A DNA stretch of 64,000 nt, taken from Corynebacterium sp. SCR221107. GTDB taxonomy: Bacteria; Actinomycetota; Actinomycetes; Mycobacteriales; Mycobacteriaceae. The stretch spans positions 2,108,001 through 2,172,000 of the forward strand of contig NZ_CP115670.1 in assembly GCF_027886475.1 (NCBI RefSeq), in the 5' to 3' direction. This document shows, in pieces, positions 57,380 through 64,000 of this stretch. How positions within the stretch are numbered: position 1 is the first letter of the stretch; every line of letters starts with the position of its first letter. Below the pieces are notes generated by a model. It was given only the letters and a program-made list of their open reading frames with translations, was not told where the DNA came from and searched no databases. Made by a program: the position numbers and the translations under genes.

Positions 57380-58750
57380 TTACTCAGCCATGGCCGGGTA
57401 AACCCGTTCACCCAGAAGCTCCATGAATCGGTTAGACCCTTGGGTAAAAACTCCCCAGTTATGAGCGCCGGAGCTAGCATACTCAAATGTAGAAGGAATT
57501 CCTGCGGTATTCAGTGCTGCTTCAAGTCGATGAGCGCAGGATCCCGTTGCCCATTCGATGACTGCACCATTGAGGATGCGCGCGCCCCACTCCTTTGTCG
57601 ACTCAGGAGCATAGTTCGGATCCAAATCCTGCACGCCCAACAATCCGCCAGCATTGAAGTTGTAGATCAGCTTTGTTCCTTCAAGAGCGCGAGCATTCAC
57701 CAGCGAGTCGTTATAGCGATTGAATTCCCCGTTTGCCGGACCATACAGCTCCTCCACGGTTCCCAAGTCTCGCAGCACCGCCTGTTGCAAATTGCGTGTA
57801 AGGAATGACGATGATTCACCGCACCCCGAGATCCCACCAACGGCGTCATACAGACCAGGATTATGTTCGGCGAGGATGAAAACCGAGCCTCCGGACATCG
57901 ACATTCCGACAATTGATCGTTGTCCGTTTGCCCCAATCGCAGTGTCTAGTGGATCAGGCAACTCCTTGGTCAGGAAAGTCTCCCACTGCTGTTTCCCCGA
58001 TTCGACGTTAGAGTCGTCATACCAGTCCAGGTAATTCGAATTGGCGCCTTGTGCCGGCATCAGGAGATTAACGTTTATCTCGCGCGCACGATCAATCAGA
58101 TCTGTGCCGATGAGGTAGCTACCATAGACGCCTCCCCCTAGACCGTCCAGCGCATAGACAACTGGCCTAGGGCTGGACTGATCTGGTGCCGGCACCCACA
58201 CCAATGGGATGTCTCGCTCCATGGCTGTTGAGTAAGCGGAAATGTACTGAGCACCAGCGGCTTGAAGCTCTGCGTTGTTCTTGAACCACGTGGGATCTGG
58301 AATCTTGCCATTGAGATCGATGGTTGCTGGGGTGATCGTCTGCGGAGCACGTGGATCCTCATAGGGACCTTGGTTATCCAAATTGAAAATTGTGGAGCTC
58401 AGCGGACCTCGAAGGAAGACCATCCCGAGTTGGTTGACAATCTTCCAGAAAAAATCCGCAACAGTCCAGAACAATCCCCCCTCGGAAGAATTGGGGATGA
58501 CGAATCCATCGTTTGCATCGATGGAACTACCTTCAGTCGATGCCTCCGGTGTAGCCGAAGCAACTTCGGATTCCGCGGCGTCATTTGTTGCGGTTGCCTC
58601 CGGCGTCGCAGTTTGAGTGGCCGTTGCAGGAGCAATCGGTGAAGCTTCTTGAGCTGACACCGCGAACCCACTTGACAGCGACAACACGCACGCTACGGCA
58701 ACAACGGTGGATTTGAGGCCTCGGCGCCCATGCACAGGAGTCCTCCTCAT
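57380..58750 (-). CDS. Mycolyltransferase (antigen 85 / Cmt family esterase)
   Basis: A 456-residue exported enzyme that transfers mycolic acids to trehalose or arabinogalactan in the cell envelope. It has a twin-basic N-terminus and signal peptide (cleavage near VSAQ, about residue 33), then a Thr/Ala/Glu-rich spacer (35-80). The alpha/beta-hydrolase domain shows VYALDGLGGG, the nucleophile S284 in GMSMSGG, and the catalytic histidine in SSGAHNWGVF. Its presence marks the organism as a mycolate producer. AGAAAGAAG precedes the ATG. A terminator separates it from cobD downstream. Confidence 0.93.
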   Translation of the reverse strand: MRRTPVHGRRGLKSTVVAVACVLSLSSGFAVSAQEASPIAPATATQTATPEATATNDAAESEVASATPEASTEGSSIDANDGFVIPNSSEGGLFWTVADFFWKIVNQLGMVFLRGPLSSTIFNLDNQGPYEDPRAPQTITPATIDLNGKIPDPTWFKNNAELQAAGAQYISAYSTAMERDIPLVWVPAPDQSSPRPVVYALDGLGGGVYGSYLIGTDLIDRAREINVNLLMPAQGANSNYLDWYDDSNVESGKQQWETFLTKELPDPLDTAIGANGQRSIVGMSMSGGSVFILAEHNPGLYDAVGGISGCGESSSFLTRNLQQAVLRDLGTVEELYGPANGEFNRYNDSLVNARALEGTKLIYNFNAGGLLGVQDLDPNYAPESTKEWGARILNGAVIEWATGSCAHRLEAALNTAGIPSTFEYASSGAHNWGVFTQGSNRFMELLGERVYPAMAE

Positions 58751-58814
58751 TTAGCGTTCTTCTTTCTAGCCTAATGCCGAGGTCCAATTTCACGTCCATG
58801 CGTAAAACTCATGC

Positions 58815-58831
58815 CACCGCTTCAAGCGGTG
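58815..58831. repeat. Short hairpin upstream of the mycolyltransferase gene
   Basis: CACCGCTT and AAGCGGTG are inverted copies around one base, between the mycolyltransferase start and the transposase remnant. Its purpose is unknown. Confidence 0.4.
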
Positions 58832-58879
58832 CCGAGTGATGACTTTTGGATCCAGATATCCGTTTTAATCCGCGTGCGC

Positions 58880-59293
58880 TAAGCCTACAACTCACTCATG
58901 CACTTACACCGCAAGAAATGGCTCTTTACTTTCCTCCAACCCCCAAAAACCGCACTACAGCCCACGACATGGAAAGCCACGACCAACAGCCTCGAAGGCG
59001 GTATTAACGCGCAGCTAAAACTCCTGGCGCGCATACACCGAGGCAGGGGCGGGGAACGCCAACGAAGAATGATCGAATGGTGGCTGCACTCAAAAACGCA
59101 ACTGCCTGACGATCCACTAGAAATCGCCAGGCAGCAACGCTTCGGCCAAGACGCACTCGCCAAAGTCACAGTCTTGACCCAACCAAACGAGAACCAAGCA
59201 AACCAGGAAACAGGCCGACCAGCTCTCTACGACAACGCTATCCCAACCGACTACCAACACAACATCGGCATACAAAAGGGCACCATCAGATAA
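58880..59293 (+). pseudogene. 3' remnant of an IS1249-type (IS256-group) transposase
   Basis: The reading frame after a TAA at 58877 or so gives AYNSLMHLHRKKWLFTFLQP, then TTNSLEGGINAQLKLLARIHRGRGGERQRRMIEWWLHSK and GRPALYDNAIPT. This is the C-terminal third of IS1249-like transposases, with the N-SLEGG-IN motif including the last catalytic glutamate. The DDE aspartates and the rest of the 5' part are missing, so it cannot move. It lies between the mycolyltransferase gene and the att fragment of the integrated element, a sign of repeated insertion here. Confidence 0.75.
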
Positions 59294-59299
59294 ACGCAA

Positions 59300-59338
59300 A
59301 AGTGTCCGGCCGACGACACACCGACCGGACACACATTT
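59300..59338. repeat. Inverted repeat after the transposase remnant
   Basis: CAAAAGTGTCCGG and CCGGACACACATTTTG are inverted with small offsets around a 15-base centre. It could be the transposase terminator or an IS end. Confidence 0.5.
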
Positions 59339-59386
59339 TGCTACTTAAGCCACTTAGAGTCCCCTCAGGGCGCCTTCCAGAAACAC

Positions 59387-59428
59387 CAAAAAGGTCAAGG
59401 CTACTTCCCGTAGCACTTGACCCTTTTT
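59387..59428 (-). terminator. Terminator of the (formerly intact) tRNA gene
   Basis: AAAAAGGTCAAGG-CTAC pairs with GTAGCACTTGACCCTTTTT with one bulge. On the minus strand it lies a few bases after the tRNA 3' end and is followed by TTTTTGG. Confidence 0.7.
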
Positions 59429-59431
59429 CCG

Positions 59432-59473
59432 TGCGTCCTGAGGGGCTCGAACCCCCGACCTGCTGGGTGTAAA
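59432..59473 (-). other. 3' fragment of tRNA-Val(UAC), probable attachment site of the integrated element
   Basis: Read on the minus strand this is the 3' part of a tRNA from the anticodon loop on: TTTACAC (anticodon TAC with T33 and A37), the 3' anticodon strand CCAGC, variable AGGTC, T-arm GGGGGTTCGAGCCCCTC, acceptor AGGACGC and discriminator A. The sequence before it does not pair with CCAGC and has no D-arm. Such a bare 3' tRNA end is the usual trace of tyrosine-integrase insertion; the complete tRNA should be rebuilt at the other end of the element, to the right of the window. Confidence 0.8.
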
Positions 59474-59577
59474 TTAGCCTGTCCAGGCGTTTTTGAACGT
59501 TGGATAGGTTGATAACCGTTAATTAGTACAGGTCACGAGGTTGTTTACGTTGATAGTGTTTGCAGAAAATATTGCTT

Positions 59578-59599
59578 GTGTGTACTGCGTGTGTACTGC
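59578..59599 (+). repeat. Tandem 11-base direct repeat
   Basis: GTGTGTACTGC occurs twice in a row, about 105 bases inward of the att fragment, the usual distance for integrase arm-binding sites. Confidence 0.55.
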
Positions 59600-59937
59600 C
59601 CTGGATAAAAAGAGTCGGCACATGAATCACTTGAACCAATATTCCAAATTGGAAGCTGGAAACCAAAGTTGGCGCCGGTGACTGTTAGCACACCTAGGTT
59701 CAACCCACCACACCACGTAGGCACCCCCTGGTGGCCTCTAGGAACGCCTCAATGCCTCCCGCTGGCACAATCACCCACCCATGGGGAGAGAGAGAAGTTG
59801 ACGGGCGCCAAGCAGGGAGGGGTCATTTACCCAACCCACTTAAGATTTTTAGGGGTACCTAAGGTGGGTGGTGTGGTGGGGAATCTTCATTATGATTGCA
59901 CACAATTAGACGTTGTGTTGTGTCATAAAACACGTGT

Positions 59938-59963
59938 GACCTCCCGCTATGTGGCGAGAGGTC
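59938..59963 (-). terminator. Terminator of the capsid operon
   Basis: GACCTC-C-CGC pairs with GCG-A-GAGGTC around a 6-base loop. On the minus strand it lies 15 bases after the last stop and is followed at a short distance by GTTTTATG. Confidence 0.55.
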
Positions 59964-59978
59964 AACTTGTGTGGTGGG

Positions 59979-60650
59979 TTATCTTACCCAGCCTCGAACT
60001 TCTGGGTCGCCTTCTACTTCGTTCTCGAAGTTCGGGTCATATTCATAGCCAATCTCAAACCTGGGTATTTCCTGCGCCCGGTTGAGTGCTACGAGGGTGC
60101 GCTGCTTGTCCAAAAGGTAGCTCTGAATCCATTTTTCACGCAATCCTGGGGTGGCGCGTGAAAGTCGGATTGCTTGGTCGACTACCTGTTCTGCTTCCAG
60201 GCGGCGGGTCTGCTTTTTGGCACGTAACCCGATTTCGAGTGGTTCTTGCATGTGCTCCCACACGTCCTGGTCGACTACGACGTCGCCGGGGGTAGAGATC
60301 GCGCTGGAGAGTTGGGTTGCCCTGTTGGGGGCGGGGGACTTGAGGGTTACCGCATTTGTCATTTGCTCCCACACGTAGGCGTCGATGTGGGTGGCGCCTA
60401 AGGCCAGGGCGTTGGCCACTTCCCCTTCTTGGTCGGCGCTGGCAGGGTCGAGCAGTTCGGTAATCTTCGCCACGAGTTCGTCGGTAGTGGCTGTTTCAGC
60501 GTCCAGGCCGGTGATGGCACATAGGGTGTCCCACTGGTCGGGGCTTAGGGTGTAGCCGTCTTGTGTTGGGGTGTCGGTGGTTGGTTGGTCGATGGGGGTG
60601 GCGGCCATGTGGACGACTTCGCGCCCGTTGCGCCTGTTGAGTAGACCCAT
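59979..60650 (-). CDS. Putative phage scaffold-like protein
   Basis: A 223-residue soluble protein. The C-terminal part (LEAEQVVDQAIRLSRATPGLREKWIQSYLLDKQRTLVALNRA) resembles the C-terminal scaffold domain of Mu-type capsid proteases, where a helix pair follows the protease. The N-terminal part has a motif YTLSPDQWDTLCAITGLD, also common in that domain. Two internal segments, YVWEQM and DVWEHM, look like a diverged repeat. ATG 60650 follows GGAGAAACACC. It is last in the operon. If it is the scaffold, the protease and scaffold are separate genes here. Confidence 0.5.
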   Translation of the reverse strand: MGLLNRRNGREVVHMAATPIDQPTTDTPTQDGYTLSPDQWDTLCAITGLDAETATTDELVAKITELLDPASADQEGEVANALALGATHIDAYVWEQMTNAVTLKSPAPNRATQLSSAISTPGDVVVDQDVWEHMQEPLEIGLRAKKQTRRLEAEQVVDQAIRLSRATPGLREKWIQSYLLDKQRTLVALNRAQEIPRFEIGYEYDPNFENEVEGDPEVRGWVR

Positions 60651-60663
60651 GGTGTTTCTCCTA

Positions 60664-61047
60664 TCAGTATGTGAGGGATACGAGGGCGTCGTCGCCTGCG
60701 TCGGCGTTGTTGGCGGCGTAGCCAACGATCGCGGCCTGGTCGACTGCTTTCGTTGCTTTACCTGCTGTACCTACGGCGATGGGGTCACCTGCTACCAGTT
60801 GGGTTTCTGCTGTCACTGTGACGATACGACCGGCGCCCCTGGCTACACCTACCAGTGTGTTTGCGTCGGCGTCGTACTTGGCTACCCCTGCGGTTGGCTT
60901 ACCGGCACCGGCGACACCTACGGTGATCAGGTCACGGGTCATTGCCCCGGCGTAGGCGAGAAACGTTTTACCGGTGACAGCGGTGGCGGCCACGGCGGTA
61001 AGGTCGGTTCCTGGGTTGAAGCGGTCGAGCATTTGGTTTGTGTACAT
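60664..61047 (-). CDS. Capsid decoration-like protein (DUF2190 type)
   Basis: A 127-residue Ala/Gly/Val/Thr-rich beta protein, starting MYTNQMLDRFNPGTDLTAVA, with GVAGAGKPTAGVAKYDADAN and VTAETQLVAGDPIAVGTAGKA. This fits the small capsid cement/DUF2190 proteins that coat HK97-type heads and that follow the major capsid gene. It lies 12 bases after the major capsid gene and 13 before the scaffold-like gene. Confidence 0.68.
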   Translation of the reverse strand: MYTNQMLDRFNPGTDLTAVAATAVTGKTFLAYAGAMTRDLITVGVAGAGKPTAGVAKYDADANTLVGVARGAGRIVTVTAETQLVAGDPIAVGTAGKATKAVDQAAIVGYAANNADAGDDALVSLTY

Positions 61048-61059
61048 GTGAGGTTCCCC

Positions 61060-61947
61060 TTATTCTGCGATTCCGGAAATCTTGGCGATGGCGGCGGGCA
61101 TGGTGACACCGATCACGGGCATGGCGTAGCCCTGCACCCACGTCTGTCGGTGATGTTCGTCACGCCAGGTGGTGATGGTCAGTGGCTCCTCGTACCGCAC
61201 GAAACCGGCTTTACCTGGGTCAACGAGGTAGGCGGCGGTGGTGTCAACATGGTTGGAGGTCAACAGTTCCAGGCCTAGGTCGGTGAGCATAGGGGCAAGG
61301 TCAGCGCCGTAGATCATGCGAAGGGTTGCCTTCGTGAGCGGGTTAACAATCGCCTTCGAGTAGGTAATGCCTAGGTCTTTGACCCCTGCTAGTGCGATGG
61401 CGTCGGCGAGGGCGGTCATGGGGCGCTGGGCTGGTGGGGTCACTGCAACGGGGTCGGCGAGGACTACCTCGTTCCAGGGCAAGGTGGCCACTACCTGGAC
61501 GGCGTGGGTTTCGGCGGCCTCGATGGTTGCCATTGCCAGCCGGTTGAGTTTGCGGGTGATCGTGTTCGCCAAAGTTTGAACGTCGTTGTCGAAATCAACG
61601 GCCTGGTTGCGGCGGCGTGCCTCGTCCGAAACGGCGAACTTGCCACCGTAATCTTCGACTTTTGCCAGCTTGGCCTCGGGCTTTTCACGGTAGACGATCG
61701 CGTATTCGTCGCCGGGTTGCCGCTGCGCCACATCGTTTTTGGTGTAAAAGTTCTTTTCGGTGATTTCCGAGTAGATCACGGCGCCACCCTCAACTGGTTG
61801 CGCGTCGCTTGCGAAAACCGCGTCGATCAGCAAGTTCTTTGAGGCGACTTCGGCGACGCGCTCTTCGATGGTGGTTGGATTGTTCAGCGCCTGCTCAACG
61901 GAGATAACACCCTTATTGAGGTCGGCGGCTCCAGGGTAAAAGCCCAT
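61060..61947 (-). CDS. Major capsid protein, HK97 fold type
   Basis: A 295-residue protein starting MGFYPGAADLNKGVISVEQA. Its features suit an HK97-type major capsid protein without a delta domain: an N-arm, then EDYGGKFAVSDEARRRNQAVDFDNDVQTLANTITRKLNRLAMATIEAAE (the spine helix region), a TKATLRMIYGADLAPML segment, and a C-terminal beta region. No membrane part. It follows the 76-residue gene by four bases with a good ribosome-binding site (GAGAGGAG). Confidence 0.75.
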   Translation of the reverse strand: MGFYPGAADLNKGVISVEQALNNPTTIEERVAEVASKNLLIDAVFASDAQPVEGGAVIYSEITEKNFYTKNDVAQRQPGDEYAIVYREKPEAKLAKVEDYGGKFAVSDEARRRNQAVDFDNDVQTLANTITRKLNRLAMATIEAAETHAVQVVATLPWNEVVLADPVAVTPPAQRPMTALADAIALAGVKDLGITYSKAIVNPLTKATLRMIYGADLAPMLTDLGLELLTSNHVDTTAAYLVDPGKAGFVRYEEPLTITTWRDEHHRQTWVQGYAMPVIGVTMPAAIAKISGIAE

Positions 61948-61950
61948 GGT

Positions 61951-62181
61951 TTACTCCTCTCCTTCGTTGGTGGTTGTGGTTTCATGTTCGGCCTGGGCGG
62001 TGATGTAGCCCAGTGTCCAGGCGGCGAGGAATGCTAGATTCTCGTAGGCGGGGACGTGGCCGTTAATGCCAGGCACCTTAGCTAGGGTGTGGGCGACTGG
62101 GCTGTCGCCGGGGTTGAGCTTCCGGTCAATGGGGAGTTGGCTCATGGTTTCCATGAAGCCGTGTTCAATGATTTGTGTCAC
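61951..62181 (-). CDS. Small protein between protease and capsid genes
   Basis: A 76-residue protein read from GTG 62181, which has AAGGAG eight bases upstream and lies four bases after the protease stop. Sequence: TQIIEHGFMETMSQLPIDRK, then AYENLAFLAAWTLGYITAQAE and an acidic TTTTNEGEE end. The hydrophobic middle could be one amphipathic helix. I do not know its family. A longer in-frame reading would overlap the protease and lacks a start signal. Confidence 0.6.
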   Translation of the reverse strand: MTQIIEHGFMETMSQLPIDRKLNPGDSPVAHTLAKVPGINGHVPAYENLAFLAAWTLGYITAQAEHETTTTNEGEE

Positions 62182-62185
62182 AGTT

Positions 62186-62665
62186 TTAGCTCCTTTCCAG
62201 GAGGTCTTGGAGGGATTGAAGGTCGGTGACCGCTGGCCACGTTTCGCCAAGCAGGGCTAGGCCGGTGAGTGCACACCGGTAGGTGCGCCCCTGGTCACGA
62301 AGTCCGAAGTGAAGTTCAACACTTCGCTGGGGGTAGGCGGTGGCAATGTGGTCAGCCAGCCACCCCGGTAGGTTCTCGAGGTCACCTACGAGGGATTGAC
62401 CCCGGTTAGCTAGGCGAAGGTTGGTGACCTGCCCAAGGTTGGGTGACCCGTCGAACTCACTGCTGGGGTTGAATCTGGGGTCTTGGTGCCCCAGTTTGAT
62501 GGTTGGTGGTGGTAGGTGTTTTGAGGCGGCGACGATTGCTGCGAGGTCGGCGGTGGTGTAGCGGCGTCTGCCACCTACCGCACCTTGCCACACACCAGTG
62601 GTGAGCAGTTCGACGCCCTCAATGACGTTGCGATCAGTGGCGATAGTCGCGGAAGGTTTCGACAT
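62186..62665 (-). CDS. Phage capsid maturation protease, Mu gpI-like
   Basis: A 159-residue protein from ATG 62665 (MSKPSATIATDRNVIEGVELL). It follows the pattern of Mu-type prohead proteases: GVELLTTGVWQG, RRYTTADLAAIVAASK, PTIKLGHQDP, SLVGDLENLPGWLADHI, AYPQRSVELHF, and LTGLALLGETWPAV. Histidine and serine residues of the conserved segments (GHQ, RSVE) are probably catalytic. Unlike Mu gpI it ends right after the protease domain, with no scaffold extension. The start lies inside the end of the HTH gene. Confidence 0.68.
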   Translation of the reverse strand: MSKPSATIATDRNVIEGVELLTTGVWQGAVGGRRRYTTADLAAIVAASKHLPPPTIKLGHQDPRFNPSSEFDGSPNLGQVTNLRLANRGQSLVGDLENLPGWLADHIATAYPQRSVELHFGLRDQGRTYRCALTGLALLGETWPAVTDLQSLQDLLERS

Positions 62666-63002
62666 CGTCGCGGTTGAACCACCACTTGCCTTGCTGTTTC
62701 CAGCCGGGGAGGCGTTGTCTGCCCGCGAGGGTGCGGACGTTTCGAGTGGAACAACCCAGAATCTTTGCTGCGCTGGTGGCGTCGATCTGCTCATATTCAA
62801 GATTGTCTTCTTCGGCCTGGGGTGGGGGTTCCGGATTTCCGCAAATGGAAACAATTTCTCCGGCGAGCTTCATAATTCCAGGGTTGACCCGTTGCCCACG
62901 CCTTCGGCAAAAGTCCGCAAGGGCGAAGACTGTTTTGGCCAGGCGCCGGGCGTCGGCATAGGTCAAGGTCACGCCATGGCCCGGTAGGTGTGTGACGTTC
63001 AC
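62634..63002 (-). CDS. Excisionase-like HTH protein
   Basis: A 122-residue protein. The C-terminal half is a winged HTH of the excisionase/MerR-like HTH_17 group: DATSAAKILGCSTRNVRTLAGRQRLPGWKQQGKWWFNRDDVETFRDY. The N-terminal half (YADARRLAKTVFALADFCRRRGQRV) is helical and unknown. The GTG at 63002 overlaps the previous stop as GTGA. It may control excision or element transcription; its place between replication and capsid genes is unusual. Confidence 0.7.
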   Translation of the reverse strand: MNVTHLPGHGVTLTYADARRLAKTVFALADFCRRRGQRVNPGIMKLAGEIVSICGNPEPPPQAEEDNLEYEQIDATSAAKILGCSTRNVRTLAGRQRLPGWKQQGKWWFNRDDVETFRDYRH

Positions 63003-63205
63003 GCACCGCCTCCTTCTATCTGGTCGGCGATCTGGTTAATGAAGGCAATGGCGCGTCCTAGCTGCATTTCAATCCTGGTGCCATCGTCGAGGTGAAGAAC
63101 AAGACGGCGGCCGGTGCTAGTGCCTGTCTGCACTTCTGTTGCGATGTGGGTTGTTACCCATTTCCGGTAGGGGGTGCATATGCGTGCGCGGATAAGTTGA
63201 CTCAT
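62999..63205 (-). CDS. Small hypothetical protein of the element
   Basis: A 68-residue protein, MSQLIRARICTPYRKWVTTH to RAIAFINQIADQIEGGGA, with LVLHLDDGTRIEMQLGRA in between, an alpha/beta pattern. AAGGAG-like GGAGCC precedes the ATG. Its stop overlaps the start of the HTH gene by four bases, and its start follows the ATPase stop by 12 bases. I know no family. Confidence 0.6.
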   Translation of the reverse strand: MSQLIRARICTPYRKWVTTHIATEVQTGTSTGRRLVLHLDDGTRIEMQLGRAIAFINQIADQIEGGGA

Positions 63206-63217
63206 GGCGAAGGCTCC

Positions 63218-64000
63218 TTAAGGGCGGAAATATTTTTCGTTTCGGTAGATCAGTGCCCCGTCTTCAACGAGGGCGGCAAGAATGGTGCGTACCGTGTCCT
63301 GGTCGGCTGTTTTTGTGGGCACGCAACCGAGTAGCACTCTCTCGCTAAGCCCAACTTCGGTGCTGGTTGAGTCAACGAGGGCGTGCTTGATTTCTTCTTC
63401 CCGTGGGTGCGGAATGGGGGATACGGTGGGGGTAGTTGTGTCGCAAGTACTGTTCCCATAGTTGTCAAGTGGCGTAACTGTAGCGGGGGTAGTTTTCTTG
63501 CCGTGATCGCTCTTGAAAGATTCCAAAGGTGCCAAAGATTCCCGTTCGTGAATGTAGGAATCTTTGGAATCTTTGCTGGAATCTTTAAAAGTTGACCTAG
63601 TTTCGATACTCCATACCCAACCGGCACCACTACCCCCGGACTTTTTGGTTTCAACCCCAATTTTCTTGCGAGCTTTCTTTACTGCATTGTCAGTAAGCCC
63701 AGCGGATCGGGTCACTTTAAGGACATCAGAGACTGGAGCACTACCACCTTGGGAGGCCAGATAGTCGATAACAACAGCCTCAATTTCGCCCCGCTCACCT
63801 TGCCCGTCGCCGTCACCCTGCCGGTCGAGAAATTCGGTTGCCACCTCGTCGGTGAAATCTCCCCACACGAGCGCCCCCACGTCAGTGAGATCACCGTCAT
63901 CAAGTTGCACGGGGCGTGATTCGATATGTGCACGCCTGGAGACAATGCCCGTTGCGAGATTCGCCTTCGTGTTGCTCACGATCAGGTGGCCGTCATCGTC
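63218..64000 (-). CDS. Replication ATPase / primase-helicase, RepA-like, C-terminal part (cut by window end)
   Basis: The frame is open to base 64000, so the N-terminal ATPase core lies outside. The visible 260 residues start DDDGHLIVSNTKANLATGIVSRRAHIESR, which fits the end of RecA/AAA_25-type RepA domains (LxxxKxNLxP pattern), then a GEIEAVVIDYLASQGGSAPVSDVLKVTRSAGLTDNAVKKARKKIGVETKKSGGSGAGWVW winged-helix segment, typical of the C-terminus of such phage and plasmid helicases, then a second small winged-helix-like region (RVLLGCVPTKTADQDTVRTILAALVEDGALIYR). It is the first gene of the operon visible here. Confidence 0.68.
   Translation of the reverse strand, partial: DDDGHLIVSNTKANLATGIVSRRAHIESRPVQLDDGDLTDVGALVWGDFTDEVATEFLDRQGDGDGQGERGEIEAVVIDYLASQGGSAPVSDVLKVTRSAGLTDNAVKKARKKIGVETKKSGGSGAGWVWSIETRSTFKDSSKDSKDSYIHERESLAPLESFKSDHGKKTTPATVTPLDNYGNSTCDTTTPTVSPIPHPREEEIKHALVDSTSTEVGLSERVLLGCVPTKTADQDTVRTILAALVEDGALIYRNEKYFRP

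Larger units (their letters stand above)
59474..59978. other. Non-coding left end of the element
   Basis: About 500 bases with no supported gene. It holds two tandem 11-base copies of GTGTGTACTGC (59578-59588, 59589-59599), which could be integrase arm sites, palindromic CACAATTAGACGTTGTG (about 59901-59917), and the operon terminator. A 138-residue plus-strand reading frame here looks like chance. Confidence 0.5.
59432..64000. mobile_element. Integrated phage-related element (left end; continues past the window)
   Basis: Bounded on the left by the tRNA-Val 3' fragment. All recognisable genes lie on the minus strand as one packed operon: replication ATPase, small protein, HTH/excisionase-like protein, capsid protease, small protein, major capsid, decoration-like protein, scaffold-like protein. 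No terminase, portal, tail or lysis gene occurs between the capsid genes and att. The integrase must be to the right. Confidence 0.78.

Noticed and set aside
59432-59510. A complete tRNA gene at 59.43-59.51 kb
   Set aside because: The 5' part does not pair with the 3' anticodon strand and lacks a D-arm, so only the 3' fragment is present.
59669-60085. A 138-codon plus-strand frame at the left end of the element
   Set aside because: No start signal, overlaps the operon terminator and the scaffold-like gene, and shows no integrase features, which I had looked for.

Overview
The window is a chromosomal segment of a high-GC mycolic-acid actinobacterium, most likely a Corynebacterium. Three things point there: a mycolyltransferase of the antigen-85/Cmt family, an AmtR-type operator in front of glnA, and a gene order that follows the Mycobacterium/Corynebacterium block cobT-cobS-ilvE-pepA-sucB-lipB-lipA-glnA-glnE-glnA2-(RNase H, Zn ribbon, Nif3, cobC)-HAD-ptpA-surf1-cobD. 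Several conserved genes have a -10 hexamer 6-7 bases before the start codon, the layout of leaderless actinobacterial mRNAs.

Layout. 1-8.4 kb: the end of cobT, then cobS; a DUF222/HNH nuclease; ilvE; pepA; and sucB with three lipoyl domains, two of them almost identical in DNA. 8.9-16.7 kb: glycine cleavage genes gcvP-gcvT-gcvH, then lipB and lipA. The lipoylated proteins (SucB, GcvH) thus sit beside the genes that attach and make lipoate. A DUF4191 membrane protein and an RDD protein follow. 17-18.4 kb: glnA. 18.7-22.2 kb: a more AT-rich accessory island with a surface-anchored protein, a lipoprotein carrying a C-terminal LHH (HNH/Endo VII) nuclease-toxin domain, and a decaying cluster on the other strand. 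22.2-31 kb: a serine-hydrolase-like lipoprotein, a PhnA-like protein, an ADP-ribosylglycohydrolase, and gltBD. 31.3-39.5 kb: a YuiF-type permease, a VOC protein, a GntR-MFS pair, thrC with a 46-residue protein and a NUDIX hydrolase, another MFS transporter and a small conserved protein. 39.6-46.5 kb: glnE, glnA2, a CYTH-CHAD protein and a small protein. 46.6-57.3 kb: a galactokinase-like protein, an RNB ribonuclease, RNase P RNA, an RNase H/phosphatase fusion, a Zn-ribbon protein, Nif3, cobC, a HAD phosphatase, ptpA, surf1 and cobD. 57.4-58.8 kb: a mycolyltransferase.

From about 59.4 kb to the right edge lies an integrated element. It starts at a 42-nt 3' fragment of a tRNA-Val(UAC) gene, beside a truncated IS1249-type transposase. 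Reading inward it carries, on the minus strand, a replication ATPase (cut by the window end), a small protein, an excisionase-like HTH protein, a Mu-I-like capsid protease, a small protein, an HK97-type major capsid protein, a decoration-type protein and a scaffold-like protein. No terminase, portal or tail gene lies between the att fragment and the capsid genes. It may be a capsid-forming satellite or a reduced prophage.

Nitrogen assimilation links much of the window: glnA (with its adenylylation tyrosine), glnE (the adenylyltransferase), glnA2 and gltBD. Cobamide assembly genes (cobT, cobS, cobC, cobD, plus the phosphatase half of the RNase H fusion) are a second, scattered theme.
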